64,000 bases of DNA, from NCBI RefSeq assembly GCF_000308715.1, contig NZ_BAGH01000613.1:1-64000 (forward strand), given 5' to 3'. The stretch is from Nocardia tenerifensis NBRC 101015 (GTDB lineage Bacteria; Actinomycetota; Actinomycetes; Mycobacteriales; Mycobacteriaceae). Positions 43,960 to 50,971 of this stretch are shown one piece after another. Numbering within the stretch: the stretch's first letter is position 1; the number at the start of each line of letters is the position of its first letter. The notes beneath the pieces were generated by a model, which saw only the letters and a program-made list of their open reading frames with translations, was not told where the DNA came from and searched no databases. The translations under genes and the position numbers were made by a program.

Positions 43960-44115
43960 ATGAACAGTCGACGAGTCACCGCCATCATGAGCATCTTCCG
44001 CAAGAAGCCGCCCGCGACCGATGAGCGCTCCGGCACGCCCATCGACGCCGACGAGCAGGATCGCCTACGTCGCCGCCTTCTGGGCGGGTACTACGGAGGG
44101 AACGATGGGATTTAG
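43960..44115 (+). CDS. Small hypothetical protein
   Basis: A 51-residue ORF (or 42 from ATG 43987). The sequence MSIFRKKPPATDERSGTPID is followed by ADEQDRLRRRLLGGYYGGN; it is polar and charged with a Gly/Tyr tail. No family recognised. It ends just before the palindromic repeat at 44120. Supported only by composition and a plausible start. Confidence 0.4.
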   Translation: MNSRRVTAIMSIFRKKPPATDERSGTPIDADEQDRLRRRLLGGYYGGNDGI

Positions 44116-44119
44116 CCGA

Positions 44120-44235
44120 AAGGGTTGACCCGCAACGGGTTTCAGCCCTACGTTCAAAAAGTCACAGTGACGATTTGAACGTAGGGTGCCCAAGGGCCCG
44201 GGGGAGCACCCCTCAAATTGTCGAAACCCCTTTCC
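44120..44235. repeat. Palindromic repeat element, copy 1
   Basis: A perfect 13-bp inverted repeat, CCCTACGTTCAAA (44146-44158) and TTTGAACGTAGGG (44174-44186), surrounds an inner palindrome GTCACAGTGAC (44161-44171). The left flank GACCCGCAACGGGTTTCA (44127-44144) and right flank TCGAAACCCC (44221-44230) recur around the related palindrome at 45423-45443. Could be a MITE-like element or bidirectional terminator. Confidence 0.7.
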
Positions 44236-44284
44236 TTTTCGCCGAAAGGAGGCCGATGCCGACCGCTCGGCGCGTAAGGTGTTG

Positions 44285-44312
44285 CCTGACAACGCGTCAG
44301 GGAATTCCTGAC
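44285..44312. promoter_or_regulatory. Alternating CCTGAC/GTCAGG operator array
   Basis: CCTGAC (44285), GTCAGG (44296) and CCTGAC (44307) are spaced exactly 11 bases, making two overlapping dyads on one DNA face; CCTGAG follows at about 44317. The array lies 26-53 bases before the zinc-finger/HTH gene. Probably its own operator. Confidence 0.55.
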
Positions 44313-44337
44313 ACGCCCTGAGTGAGAGGACAGCCCG

Positions 44338-44739
44338 TTGACTGACACTCCGGCGGATTTCATCGCCCACTGCTCGTTCTGCCGACGACCCAATACCGAG
44401 GTGTCCACCCTGGTCGCCGGGCCTGGCGTATTCATCTGCGACGACTGCGTCACCATCGCGGCGCAGATCGTCGCCGGCGCGACACCCGGCGAAGGCGCCC
44501 GGGTCGCGCCATGGTCGCTGGACATGCCGCTAGCATCAGTCCTCGCCGGACTGGGTCCGGTGGCCGCGGCGGGCGCCCAAGCCGACCGCAATCTGCGCCT
44601 GTGGGTCGCCAAGGCTCGCACGCTCGGTGCCACCTGGACGCAGATCGGACAAGCGCTGGGGATGACCCGGCAGTCGGCGTGGGAGCGTTACGCCGCAGAC
44701 AGCCGGGATATGCCGGAGGATTCAGTAAGCGCGGGTTGA
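44338..44739 (+). CDS. ClpX-type zinc finger / helix-turn-helix protein
   Basis: A 133-residue two-domain protein. Cys12-x2-Cys15 and Cys34-x2-Cys37 (HCSFCRRPNTEVSTLVAG, FICDDCV) form the C4 zinc finger normally found at the N-terminus of the ClpX unfoldase, but no AAA+ domain follows. Instead the C-terminus (WTQIGQALGMTRQSAWERYA) is a predicted helix-turn-helix. It may be a DNA-binding protein that uses the ClpX-like finger for dimerisation or partner binding. TTG start with GAGAGGA upstream. An 11-bp-phased operator array precedes it. Confidence 0.8.
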   Translation: MTDTPADFIAHCSFCRRPNTEVSTLVAGPGVFICDDCVTIAAQIVAGATPGEGARVAPWSLDMPLASVLAGLGPVAAAGAQADRNLRLWVAKARTLGATWTQIGQALGMTRQSAWERYAADSRDMPEDSVSAG

Positions 44740-44894
44740 GTGAGGATGCCGCGGGAGTCGGTGACAATGGCGCCGAAACGGATCCGCTCGTCTCGGGCGG
44801 TGAACGCACCTCTCCGGCGATAGCTGAACCTCGGCCCGGCTATCGTCGGAACTCCCCGCGTGCGTTCGTAATTCGGACTTGGATGATGTCCGTC

Positions 44895-45146
44895 TCAGGG
44901 CGTTGCACCGGTGGGCGATCCGTCGTTGTGGTAACCCCCGTTTTTGCGATACCCGCCATCCGAGTGATAGCCACCATCGGGGTGATAGCCACCGTCCGAG
45001 TGATAACCCCCGGAGGTCGTCGGCTCCGGAGCGACGGACGCCTCCCAAGGGCAAGGCGCTGGAATAGCTTGCGCCGCAGTGGAAGCCATAGCCAAGGCGG
45101 CACCGGCCACACACGCGCCGGCGATGATTCGAGTTACTTCTTTCAT
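44895..45146 (-). CDS. Secreted GGYHSD-repeat peptide
   Basis: An 83-residue precursor. A signal peptide (residues 1-27: KEVTRIIAGACVAGAALAMA, ending AAQA) precedes about 56 residues. Residues 46-75 are five six-residue repeats GGYHSD, GGYHPD, GGYHSD, GGYRKN and GGYHND. Gly/Tyr/His/Asp repeats could bind metal ions or the cell wall; function is unknown. AAGAAGGA precedes the ATG, and a 27-base dyad lies just upstream. It lies between the two palindromic repeat elements. Confidence 0.75.
   Translation of the reverse strand: MKEVTRIIAGACVAGAALAMASTAAQAIPAPCPWEASVAPEPTTSGGYHSDGGYHPDGGYHSDGGYRKNGGYHNDGSPTGATP
44922..45011 (-). repeat. 18-bp tandem coding repeats
   Basis: Five consecutive 18-bp units encode the GGY(H/R)xx hexapeptides. 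Units vary in wobble and second-position bases, so the array is old enough to have diverged while keeping the peptide pattern. Confidence 0.7.
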
Positions 45147-45166
45147 GACACTTTTCCTTCTTGGAT

Positions 45167-45193
45167 GTTGCGACCGAGTCGGTCACGAGCAAC
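45167..45193. promoter_or_regulatory. Dyad upstream of the GGYHSD peptide gene
   Basis: GACCGA-g-TCGGTC (45172-45184) with outer GTTGC (45167-45171) and GCAAC (45189-45193) arms. It ends 21 bases before the start codon and could be an operator or a 5' mRNA hairpin near the ribosome binding site. Confidence 0.5.
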
Positions 45194-45399
45194 GTTGTCG
45201 ACCCCCGTGGGGACCATAGCAACCGGCACGAGCACCGAAGCTCCACAGCAACGACCACCGGCTCCGTTGCGCACCTAATGCGTCTACCAGAGGGAATGTC
45301 GCTCACCGGCATTCATCGGGTCGCCGGAGAGCGCTTCGGACCGGCAATTTTGCCGCTGCATAGCCGGACAACTACCGACGGTCCCGTAAGGCGGCAAGG

Positions 45400-45490
45400 T
45401 TGCCAACCCCGCCACAGGTTTCAAAACGTCACTGTGACGTTTTGGCGGTAGGCGGTAAGACCAAAGAGGAGAGGGCTCGAAACCCCAATC
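45400..45490. repeat. Palindromic repeat element, copy 2
   Basis: AAAACGTCAC-T-GTGACGTTTT (45423-45443) has perfect 10-bp arms, with outer CCGCC (45409-45413) and GGCGG (45444-45448). CCCGCCACAGGTTTCA on its left and TCGAAACCCC (45477-45486) on its right correspond to the flanks of copy 1. The surrounding 45147-45811 (665 bp) has no other supportable gene; short frames at 45528-45746 look non-coding. Confidence 0.65.
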
Positions 45491-45811
45491 CGAAAGCCCT
45501 CCAATAGTTTCCACCCAAACAGGACGAATGCCGGAATATTTACACCCCGGCAAATCCAAACCAAGGGGAGATCAACATCGATCCACCCGCACAACAGAGC
45601 CGACGCCTCACCAGCGAAGCCGGAGCACCTCAGGACTTGGATGCCGGACACCGCGAAACCTCGCACACACCAACAACATCCAGGCCGAACGCCCGTCATT
45701 TATCCACGTCCGTTCGTACGCCGATAATCAACACTATGTCAACTAGGGCTCCACCGCCACCGCGGCGTCGATCGCCCGCACTGCGATCGTCGAGAGCATG
45801 CGGCCGACGCG

Positions 45812-46597
45812 ATGAACGCCCGTTCGTTCCGACTCACCTCCGCCAAAGCGACATTTCAGCGATGGCCGCGGCAGTCCGCACTTGGGCTGGCGACGACTAT
45901 CGCCCTCCTCGCCGTTCCCGCGGGATTCGTCGGCTTTGTCGTGACGGCGGAATCGCAGTCTGCCGCACCTGGATTCATCGTTGATCTCTGGCTGCTGCTC
46001 GTGGTCACCACGATTCTCATCGCGAGTTGGCTCTGGGTGTGGCGCGTGAGCCGAAGTGCCGAGCAGGAAACCACTGACGACGTGTTGCCGGATGTCGAAA
46101 CCCCACGGCTCATCCTGCGCCGACCGAAGCCGAACGACGCGATCTCGTTCGCGGCCACGATCGATGAGGTGATGCTCGCCAACAATGGCTGGACGACACA
46201 GTATGCCCGGGCACTGATCAAGGCGGTCGGCCGCGGCCACCCCACCCTGGGGCTTCTCGTGTTCGAGTCCCGGTCGGACGCGACCGTGATCGGCGGCGCC
46301 ACTGTGCACCCGATCCCCGGCACGACGTCGTCGTGTTCCCTCGGTTGGTGGATCGGCCCACATCACCGCGGAGCCGGTTACGCGAGCGAAGCGGTCACCG
46401 CGCTCATCGACGCGATCCACGACGCCGGATACCTGAGGGTCGCGATCGGCACGGACGAGTCCAACCGTGCGGTACAACGCATCTGCGACAAGATCGGCGC
46501 GACAGTCGTGGACCGGCGACCACAGCCATTGCCGAATGGATCGACCGTCCCCGGGATTTGGTATGAGCATCAGCGTGTGGCCTCAAAATCGACGTGA
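45812..46597 (+). CDS. Membrane-anchored GNAT acetyltransferase
   Basis: A 261-residue protein. Two N-terminal hydrophobic segments (ALGLATTIALLAVPAGFVGF and IVDLWLLLVVTTILIASWLW) precede a RimJ/RimL-like GNAT domain from about 95 (ETPRLILRRPKPNDA, LGWWIGPHHRGAGYASEAV with the acetyl-CoA loop, VAIGTDESNRAVQRI). Most relatives are soluble, so tethering to the membrane is unusual. Substrate unknown; N-terminal amines of proteins or antibiotics are usual targets. Confidence 0.82.
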   Translation: MNARSFRLTSAKATFQRWPRQSALGLATTIALLAVPAGFVGFVVTAESQSAAPGFIVDLWLLLVVTTILIASWLWVWRVSRSAEQETTDDVLPDVETPRLILRRPKPNDAISFAATIDEVMLANNGWTTQYARALIKAVGRGHPTLGLLVFESRSDATVIGGATVHPIPGTTSSCSLGWWIGPHHRGAGYASEAVTALIDAIHDAGYLRVAIGTDESNRAVQRICDKIGATVVDRRPQPLPNGSTVPGIWYEHQRVASKST

Positions 46598-46736
46598 TCA
46601 GGCTGTCTTAGCTGCGATTAGGAGAACTGTGGATGAGGGCTGCCTGCGGTGGTCCCGGCAGATCTACAGTCACCTCGAAGACGCAGGGTTACCAGCAGAG
46701 GATGTGTCGGTGTGTGCTGAGACACTTCCCTCATGA
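46563..46736 (+). CDS. 57-residue hypothetical protein
   Basis: A charged helical ORF (MSISVWPQNRRDQAVLAAIR, later LRWSRQIYSHLEDAGL). It begins inside the last 35 bases of the GNAT gene and its stop overlaps the ATG of the endonuclease gene (ATGA), which supports translation. No family recognised. Confidence 0.45.
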   Translation: MSISVWPQNRRDQAVLAAIRRTVDEGCLRWSRQIYSHLEDAGLPAEDVSVCAETLPS

Positions 46737-47260
46737 CCGAGACGCCACTCCCTACCGATCTCGTGCGGTGCTCCCCGACGAAAGGATGCGGGCAGCTGAA
46801 GCCGAGAAGGTTGATGGCGCAACCCGGTCCGCGCGCTCCGCTCTGCGGGGCGTGTTACCAACGAGCTCGCCGTGCACGCCAGGGGCCTACCGTGGCGCGA
46901 CGAGCGAATCTCTGGGCAAAATATCGCATCCGACCAGAGCAATACGATGCGATGCGGGAGCGTCAGGGCTACCGGTGCGGTATCTGCGAGATCCATGAAG
47001 ACGATATCGACCTGTCGGGCGTCGGCGGCCGACCGCGCAAGGATGGACAACAACTGGGCAAGGTTCCGCTCGCCGTCGACCACGACCACTCCTCCGGCGT
47101 CATCCGTGGCCTCCTGTGCCCGAGGTGCAATGCGGGTCTGGGGGCATTCGGAGACGACACCGGTCGACTGACCGCGGCAGTCGGCTATCTCGAACGCTTC
47201 GCGAAGGTCGATGACGATCGTGAGAGAACCGAAGGACTTTCGGCCGTCGGCTCCCCCTGA
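46733..47260 (+). CDS. Endonuclease VII-like protein
   Basis: A 175-residue protein. The core (YRCGICEIHEDD, AVDHDHSSGVIRG, LLCPRCNAGLGAF) contains the zinc cysteines Cys82, Cys85, Cys129 and Cys132 and the DHDH metal site of the phage recombination endonuclease VII family, which resolves branched DNA. A second cysteine set (13, 19, 38, 41) forms an extra N-terminal zinc module. Such genes are usually phage-derived; here no other phage gene is near, so it is a domesticated or stranded gene. Confidence 0.9.
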   Translation: MTETPLPTDLVRCSPTKGCGQLKPRRLMAQPGPRAPLCGACYQRARRARQGPTVARRANLWAKYRIRPEQYDAMRERQGYRCGICEIHEDDIDLSGVGGRPRKDGQQLGKVPLAVDHDHSSGVIRGLLCPRCNAGLGAFGDDTGRLTAAVGYLERFAKVDDDRERTEGLSAVGSP

Positions 47261-47273
47261 TCACGAAAGCCCG

Positions 47274-47714
47274 TCAGTGCCAGTTGCTGATCTGGACGTC
47301 GTCGGGTGAGGGCGCACCGGTCCCGGTCTCGACCAACTGCTTGAGGCTCAGCAGGTAGCTGGCCCACTTGGTGCTGCAGTGGTGCATGAACTCGCCGGGC
47401 TCTTTCCAACCCTGATGCTTGAACAGGACGATGGTGAAGTCCTCTTCGCGCTTCAGGTCCCACACGACCTCGGTGCCGATCCACTCCTCGGGGCCGTCGA
47501 TCACCTCCCACAGCACCCGCCGGCCCGGCTGAAGGTCGACGACCTTCATGTCGAATCCCCCGGGCACGAAACGGAATTGGACGACTCCCCCGGTGTTCGA
47601 GTCGCCGGTGGTGTCGCGGGTCCACCAGCCGGCCAGCCCGTCGATCGTGGTGAGCGCGGTGTATACATCGTCGGTCGACGGTGACTTGACGCCGATCCTG
47701 TGCAGAATGTCCAT
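47274..47714 (-). CDS. SRPBCC / AHSA1-like protein
   Basis: A 146-residue START-like protein: LHRIGVKSPSTDDVYTALTT at the start, GWWTRDTTGDSNTGGVVQFR, and a C-terminal helix MHHCSTKWASYLLSLKQLVE. This is the AHSA1 (activator of Hsp90 ATPase homologue) form commonly paired with ArsR regulators. Third gene of an SRPBCC/ArsR/SRPBCC operon. Ligand unknown. Confidence 0.88.
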   Translation of the reverse strand: MDILHRIGVKSPSTDDVYTALTTIDGLAGWWTRDTTGDSNTGGVVQFRFVPGGFDMKVVDLQPGRRVLWEVIDGPEEWIGTEVVWDLKREEDFTIVLFKHQGWKEPGEFMHHCSTKWASYLLSLKQLVETGTGAPSPDDVQISNWH

Positions 47715-47729
47715 TGTCGATTCCTTTCC

Positions 47730-48068
47730 TTACTGCTGTTTGCCGCGTTGAATGGCTTCGGCGATCCGCTTGATGCGCGCGAGCCTGGCGTCCCAGCTCG
47801 ATCCGACGGCGTTGAGTTGCGCCACGGCGCGGGCGAGCTGTGCGTCGTCGACGCGATAGCGTCGCTCCCTGCCTTCGGAGGTGCCGTGTACCAGGCCGAC
47901 TCGGTCGAGGACGCCGAGGTGTCGCGCGACGGCCTGTCTGGTGACGGGGAGTCGCTCGCTGAGGCTGGTCGCGGTGCCTTCGCCGTCGGCGAGGAGCAGG
48001 TCGAGCATGCGTCGGCGGGTGGGGTCGCCGATGGCGGACCACAGGTCGTCGTCGACCGCGCTGTTCAT
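47730..48068 (-). CDS. ArsR-family transcriptional regulator
   Basis: A 112-residue winged-helix regulator: WSAIGDPTRRRMLDLLLADG, then LPVTRQAVARHLGVLDRVGLV and a GRERRYRVD wing. No metal-binding Cys is visible, so it belongs to the SRPBCC-linked ArsR group rather than metal sensors. Its start overlaps the upstream SRPBCC gene (ATGA). It likely binds the paired dyads at 48540-48601. Confidence 0.93.
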   Translation of the reverse strand: MNSAVDDDLWSAIGDPTRRRMLDLLLADGEGTATSLSERLPVTRQAVARHLGVLDRVGLVHGTSEGRERRYRVDDAQLARAVAQLNAVGSSWDARLARIKRIAEAIQRGKQQ

Positions 48069-48523
48069 CGCCGGGCGACCAGTCGGGTGACGTAGTCGCC
48101 GAGCCGCGCCAGGTGGTAGTCCCAGCCCTGGACGTGCTCGTTGTACTGTTGCTCGAGAACGGCGATCTCCCAGCCCATTTCGCGGAATCCGGTCTCGGTC
48201 ATCCGGACCGAGGTGCCGTCGCCGGAGGGGGCGAGTTCGAAGGTGACGAACAGCGAGTTGCCGACGGCCGCCGCTTCGTCGGCCGGATGCGTCCAGCGAA
48301 AGGAGAACAGGCTGTGTGGCTCGGCGTCGACCACGGTGATCGAGACGGCGTCGTGCCCGGTGTCGTTCTGCCAGGTGAGCGTGCCGACGGAGCCGGGGCT
48401 CGGTTCGTAGGCGGCGTCGTCGGGCCACCACTCCTTCAGATGGGTGGGGCTGCTGATGACCTCGTAGACCACCTCGGGGGTGGCGTCGACGTACATCGAC
48501 CGTTCGATTCGCCCGTACTCCAT
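48065..48523 (-). CDS. SRPBCC / AHSA1-like protein
   Basis: A 152-residue START-like protein: RSMYVDATPEVVYEVISSPT, LKEWWPDDA, TFELAPSGDGTSVRMTETGF, and a C-terminal helix WDYHLARLGDYVTRLV. It is first in the operon and overlaps ArsR. With the second SRPBCC protein it forms a pair that may bind related ligands. A GGAGAA site precedes the ATG. Confidence 0.9.
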   Translation of the reverse strand: MEYGRIERSMYVDATPEVVYEVISSPTHLKEWWPDDAAYEPSPGSVGTLTWQNDTGHDAVSITVVDAEPHSLFSFRWTHPADEAAAVGNSLFVTFELAPSGDGTSVRMTETGFREMGWEIAVLEQQYNEHVQGWDYHLARLGDYVTRLVARR

Positions 48524-48539
48524 GCCCGTTCTCCTAACT

Positions 48540-48601
48540 CGCAACGATGTGTTGCGCATGACGGTAGGCGACGAAGACCGAATGTGCAACACATCGTTGC
48601 G
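48540..48601. promoter_or_regulatory. Paired operators for the ArsR/SRPBCC operon
   Basis: CGCAACGATGTGTTGC (48540-48555) and GCAACACATCGTTGCG (48586-48601) are exact inverted copies. Each contains its own dyad GCAAC-N5-GTTGC, with centres 45 bp apart. They lie directly upstream of the first SRPBCC gene, suiting two ArsR dimers on the promoter. Confidence 0.75.
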
Positions 48602-48733
48602 CATTCTTGCACTGCAACCAATGGACCACGACCCGACGAAACCCGCCCTAGCAGGTATTCGACGGTCACGGTCGGGAAGATCGTTTATTCTCGGGAGGGG
48701 GCTCGGGAAGCCATTTTTGATCGGGTGGGCCAC

Positions 48734-50971
48734 ATGGAAATGGACCGGGCGGCGGCTACGCAGACGGCGTTGACGCGACTGGTTGTCGGATTCGACAGCG
48801 CATGGCGGGACGCGGACGCCCCACCGGACCTGGCGGCGCATCTGCCCGCCGACCACGGCCTGCGCCGCTCGGCGCTGATCGAGTTGATCAAGGTCGACCT
48901 CCACCACCGCTGGCGGGACTCCGCCGACGGCAAACGCCTCGCGGACTACCGCGCCCAGTTCCCCGAACTCGACGCCGCTCCCCTGCCGCCGGACCTCATC
49001 TACGAGGAGATCACCGCCCGCACCCGCGGCGGCGACCCCGACCTCGACCTCACCGAGTACGAGCACGACTTCGCCGTCCAGATGGCCCAGCTCGCCACCC
49101 AACTCGACACCGACATCCTGGCCGCCGAGAACTTCCGCACGACCCTGCTCTCCGACCCGACCGCGATCAACGCGCTCGACACCATCGCCCCCGGCGCGAC
49201 CATCGACGACTTCGACCTCCTGATAGCCCTCGGCCAGGGCGCGTTCGCACGCGTCTTCCTGGCCCGCCAACGCTCCATGCAACGCCTTGTCGCGGTGAAG
49301 ATCTCCCGCGACCGCGGCATCGAACCGCAGACCCTCGCCCAGCTCGACCACGAACACATCGTGCGCGTCTTCGATCAACGCCAGATCGAGGAGCAACACC
49401 TCAAGCTCATGTACATGCAGTACGTCCCAGGCGGCACCCTGCTCGGCGTGCTCCGCCTGGTCCGCACCACGCCCATCGCGCAACGTACCGGCCAGCTGCT
49501 GCTCGACGCCGTCGACGCGGCCGTCACCTCCAGCGGTGTCCTCACCCCGCAACCCTCCGCGACCCGAGCCGAACTGGCCCGCCTGAGCTGGTCGGAGGCC
49601 GTGGCCTGGCTCGGCAGCCGCCTCGCCACCGCACTGGACTACGCCAACCGCGCCGGCGTCCTGCACCGCGACATCAAACCGGCCAACGTGCTGCTCACCG
49701 CCGACGGACAACCCAAGCTCGCCGACTTCAACATCAGCTTCAGCGCCCACATCCCCGGCGCGAGCCCGGTCGCGTACTTCGGCGGCTCCCTGGCCTACAT
49801 GTCCCCCGAACAGCTCGAGGCCTGCCACCCCGGCTTGCCCACCACCGCCGCCGACCTCGACACCCGCAGCGATCTCTATGCTCTCGCGGTCGTGCTGTGG
49901 GAGCTGCTCACCGGCCGGCTCCCGTTCGCCGACGAGCTCGGCATCGGCGAATCCGACACCTCGCTCACCCGCATGATCGAGCTGCGCCGCAAGCCGATTC
50001 ACGATCGGCTCAAGACCAGCGCGCCCGCCGACTGCCCGCAGATCCTGCGGCACGCGCTGCTGACCTGTCTGTCCCCCGACCGCGAGAACCGCTACGCCAC
50101 CGGCGCCGACCTCGCCCAGCACCTCGAGCTCACCCTCGACAAGCCCGCACGCGACCTCGTCGACCCACCCTCGCGCAGCCTGCGCGGTCGTCTGCGGATG
50201 CGACCGATGCCGGTGGTGTCGGTGTCGAGCGTGCTCGGGCAGATGCTCGGCGGCCTGTACCTGGCCGGGCACAACACCAAACTGCTCGACCTCGAACTCG
50301 GCGCCGACGGACAGGCACAGATCACCCGCTTAGCCATGATCGCGGCCGCCATCGGCTACCCCGTAGGCATCGGGCTCCTGCTGTACTGGTGCCGGTTGGT
50401 GTTCCTGGTCCCCCACGGTCTGCGACAGGGCAAGCACTACGACGACGAAACCCTCGCCAAGGCGCGCAAGGACACCCTCGCCTGTAGCGACCGCATCGCG
50501 GCCGTCGCGTTCACCGGATGGGCGCTCGCGCTGGTGGCCTTCCTGGTCAAACTGCATGAAATCGCGGACCTCTCCGCGGGACTGCTGTTCAACCTCATCT
50601 CCTCGCACCTGGTCGCGGCCGCGCTCGCCGTCGTGTACACCTACTTCCCCGTGACGTTCTTCGTACTGCGTTGGTACTATCCGGGATTGGTCGCCGCCGG
50701 ACGCAGCTCCCCCGACGACTCGGTGCAACTGCGACGACTGGCTCGGCGCAGCCGGATCTACCTCGGCATCGCCGCGTCGGTGCCGCTGTTCGGCGTCGCC
50801 GCGGGCGTCGCGTTCCTCGACCCGACCCAGCAGCAGGCCGTGATCGCCTCGATCGTGGCGCTGTGCGTGTGCGGGTTGTTCGCGTTCCTCGGCACACTGC
50901 GCGTGTTCTACACCCTCGAATCCGACCTGCACGCGCTCGACCGCATCGTCAACCCGCACGCGCGCCCGTGA
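48734..50971 (+). CDS. Membrane-linked Ser/Thr protein kinase
   Basis: A 745-residue protein. An unassigned 150-residue N-terminal region precedes a kinase domain (about 155-440): Gly loop GQGAFARVF (167-175), Lys189 in VAVKIS, catalytic loop HRDIKPAN (311-318), and SPEQ. The metal-binding DFG is replaced by DFN (331-333), a variant also seen in some bacterial kinases. The C-terminal 250 residues hold several hydrophobic segments, so it is anchored in the membrane with an extended multi-pass tail. Substrates unknown. It overlaps the following epoxide hydrolase gene (GTGA). Confidence 0.88.
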   Translation: MEMDRAAATQTALTRLVVGFDSAWRDADAPPDLAAHLPADHGLRRSALIELIKVDLHHRWRDSADGKRLADYRAQFPELDAAPLPPDLIYEEITARTRGGDPDLDLTEYEHDFAVQMAQLATQLDTDILAAENFRTTLLSDPTAINALDTIAPGATIDDFDLLIALGQGAFARVFLARQRSMQRLVAVKISRDRGIEPQTLAQLDHEHIVRVFDQRQIEEQHLKLMYMQYVPGGTLLGVLRLVRTTPIAQRTGQLLLDAVDAAVTSSGVLTPQPSATRAELARLSWSEAVAWLGSRLATALDYANRAGVLHRDIKPANVLLTADGQPKLADFNISFSAHIPGASPVAYFGGSLAYMSPEQLEACHPGLPTTAADLDTRSDLYALAVVLWELLTGRLPFADELGIGESDTSLTRMIELRRKPIHDRLKTSAPADCPQILRHALLTCLSPDRENRYATGADLAQHLELTLDKPARDLVDPPSRSLRGRLRMRPMPVVSVSSVLGQMLGGLYLAGHNTKLLDLELGADGQAQITRLAMIAAAIGYPVGIGLLLYWCRLVFLVPHGLRQGKHYDDETLAKARKDTLACSDRIAAVAFTGWALALVAFLVKLHEIADLSAGLLFNLISSHLVAAALAVVYTYFPVTFFVLRWYYPGLVAAGRSSPDDSVQLRRLARRSRIYLGIAASVPLFGVAAGVAFLDPTQQQAVIASIVALCVCGLFAFLGTLRVFYTLESDLHALDRIVNPHARP

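Noticed and set aside
45528..45746. Short plus-strand frame between the repeat element and the GNAT gene
   Set aside because: No start context, no recognisable domain, and composition unlike neighbouring genes.
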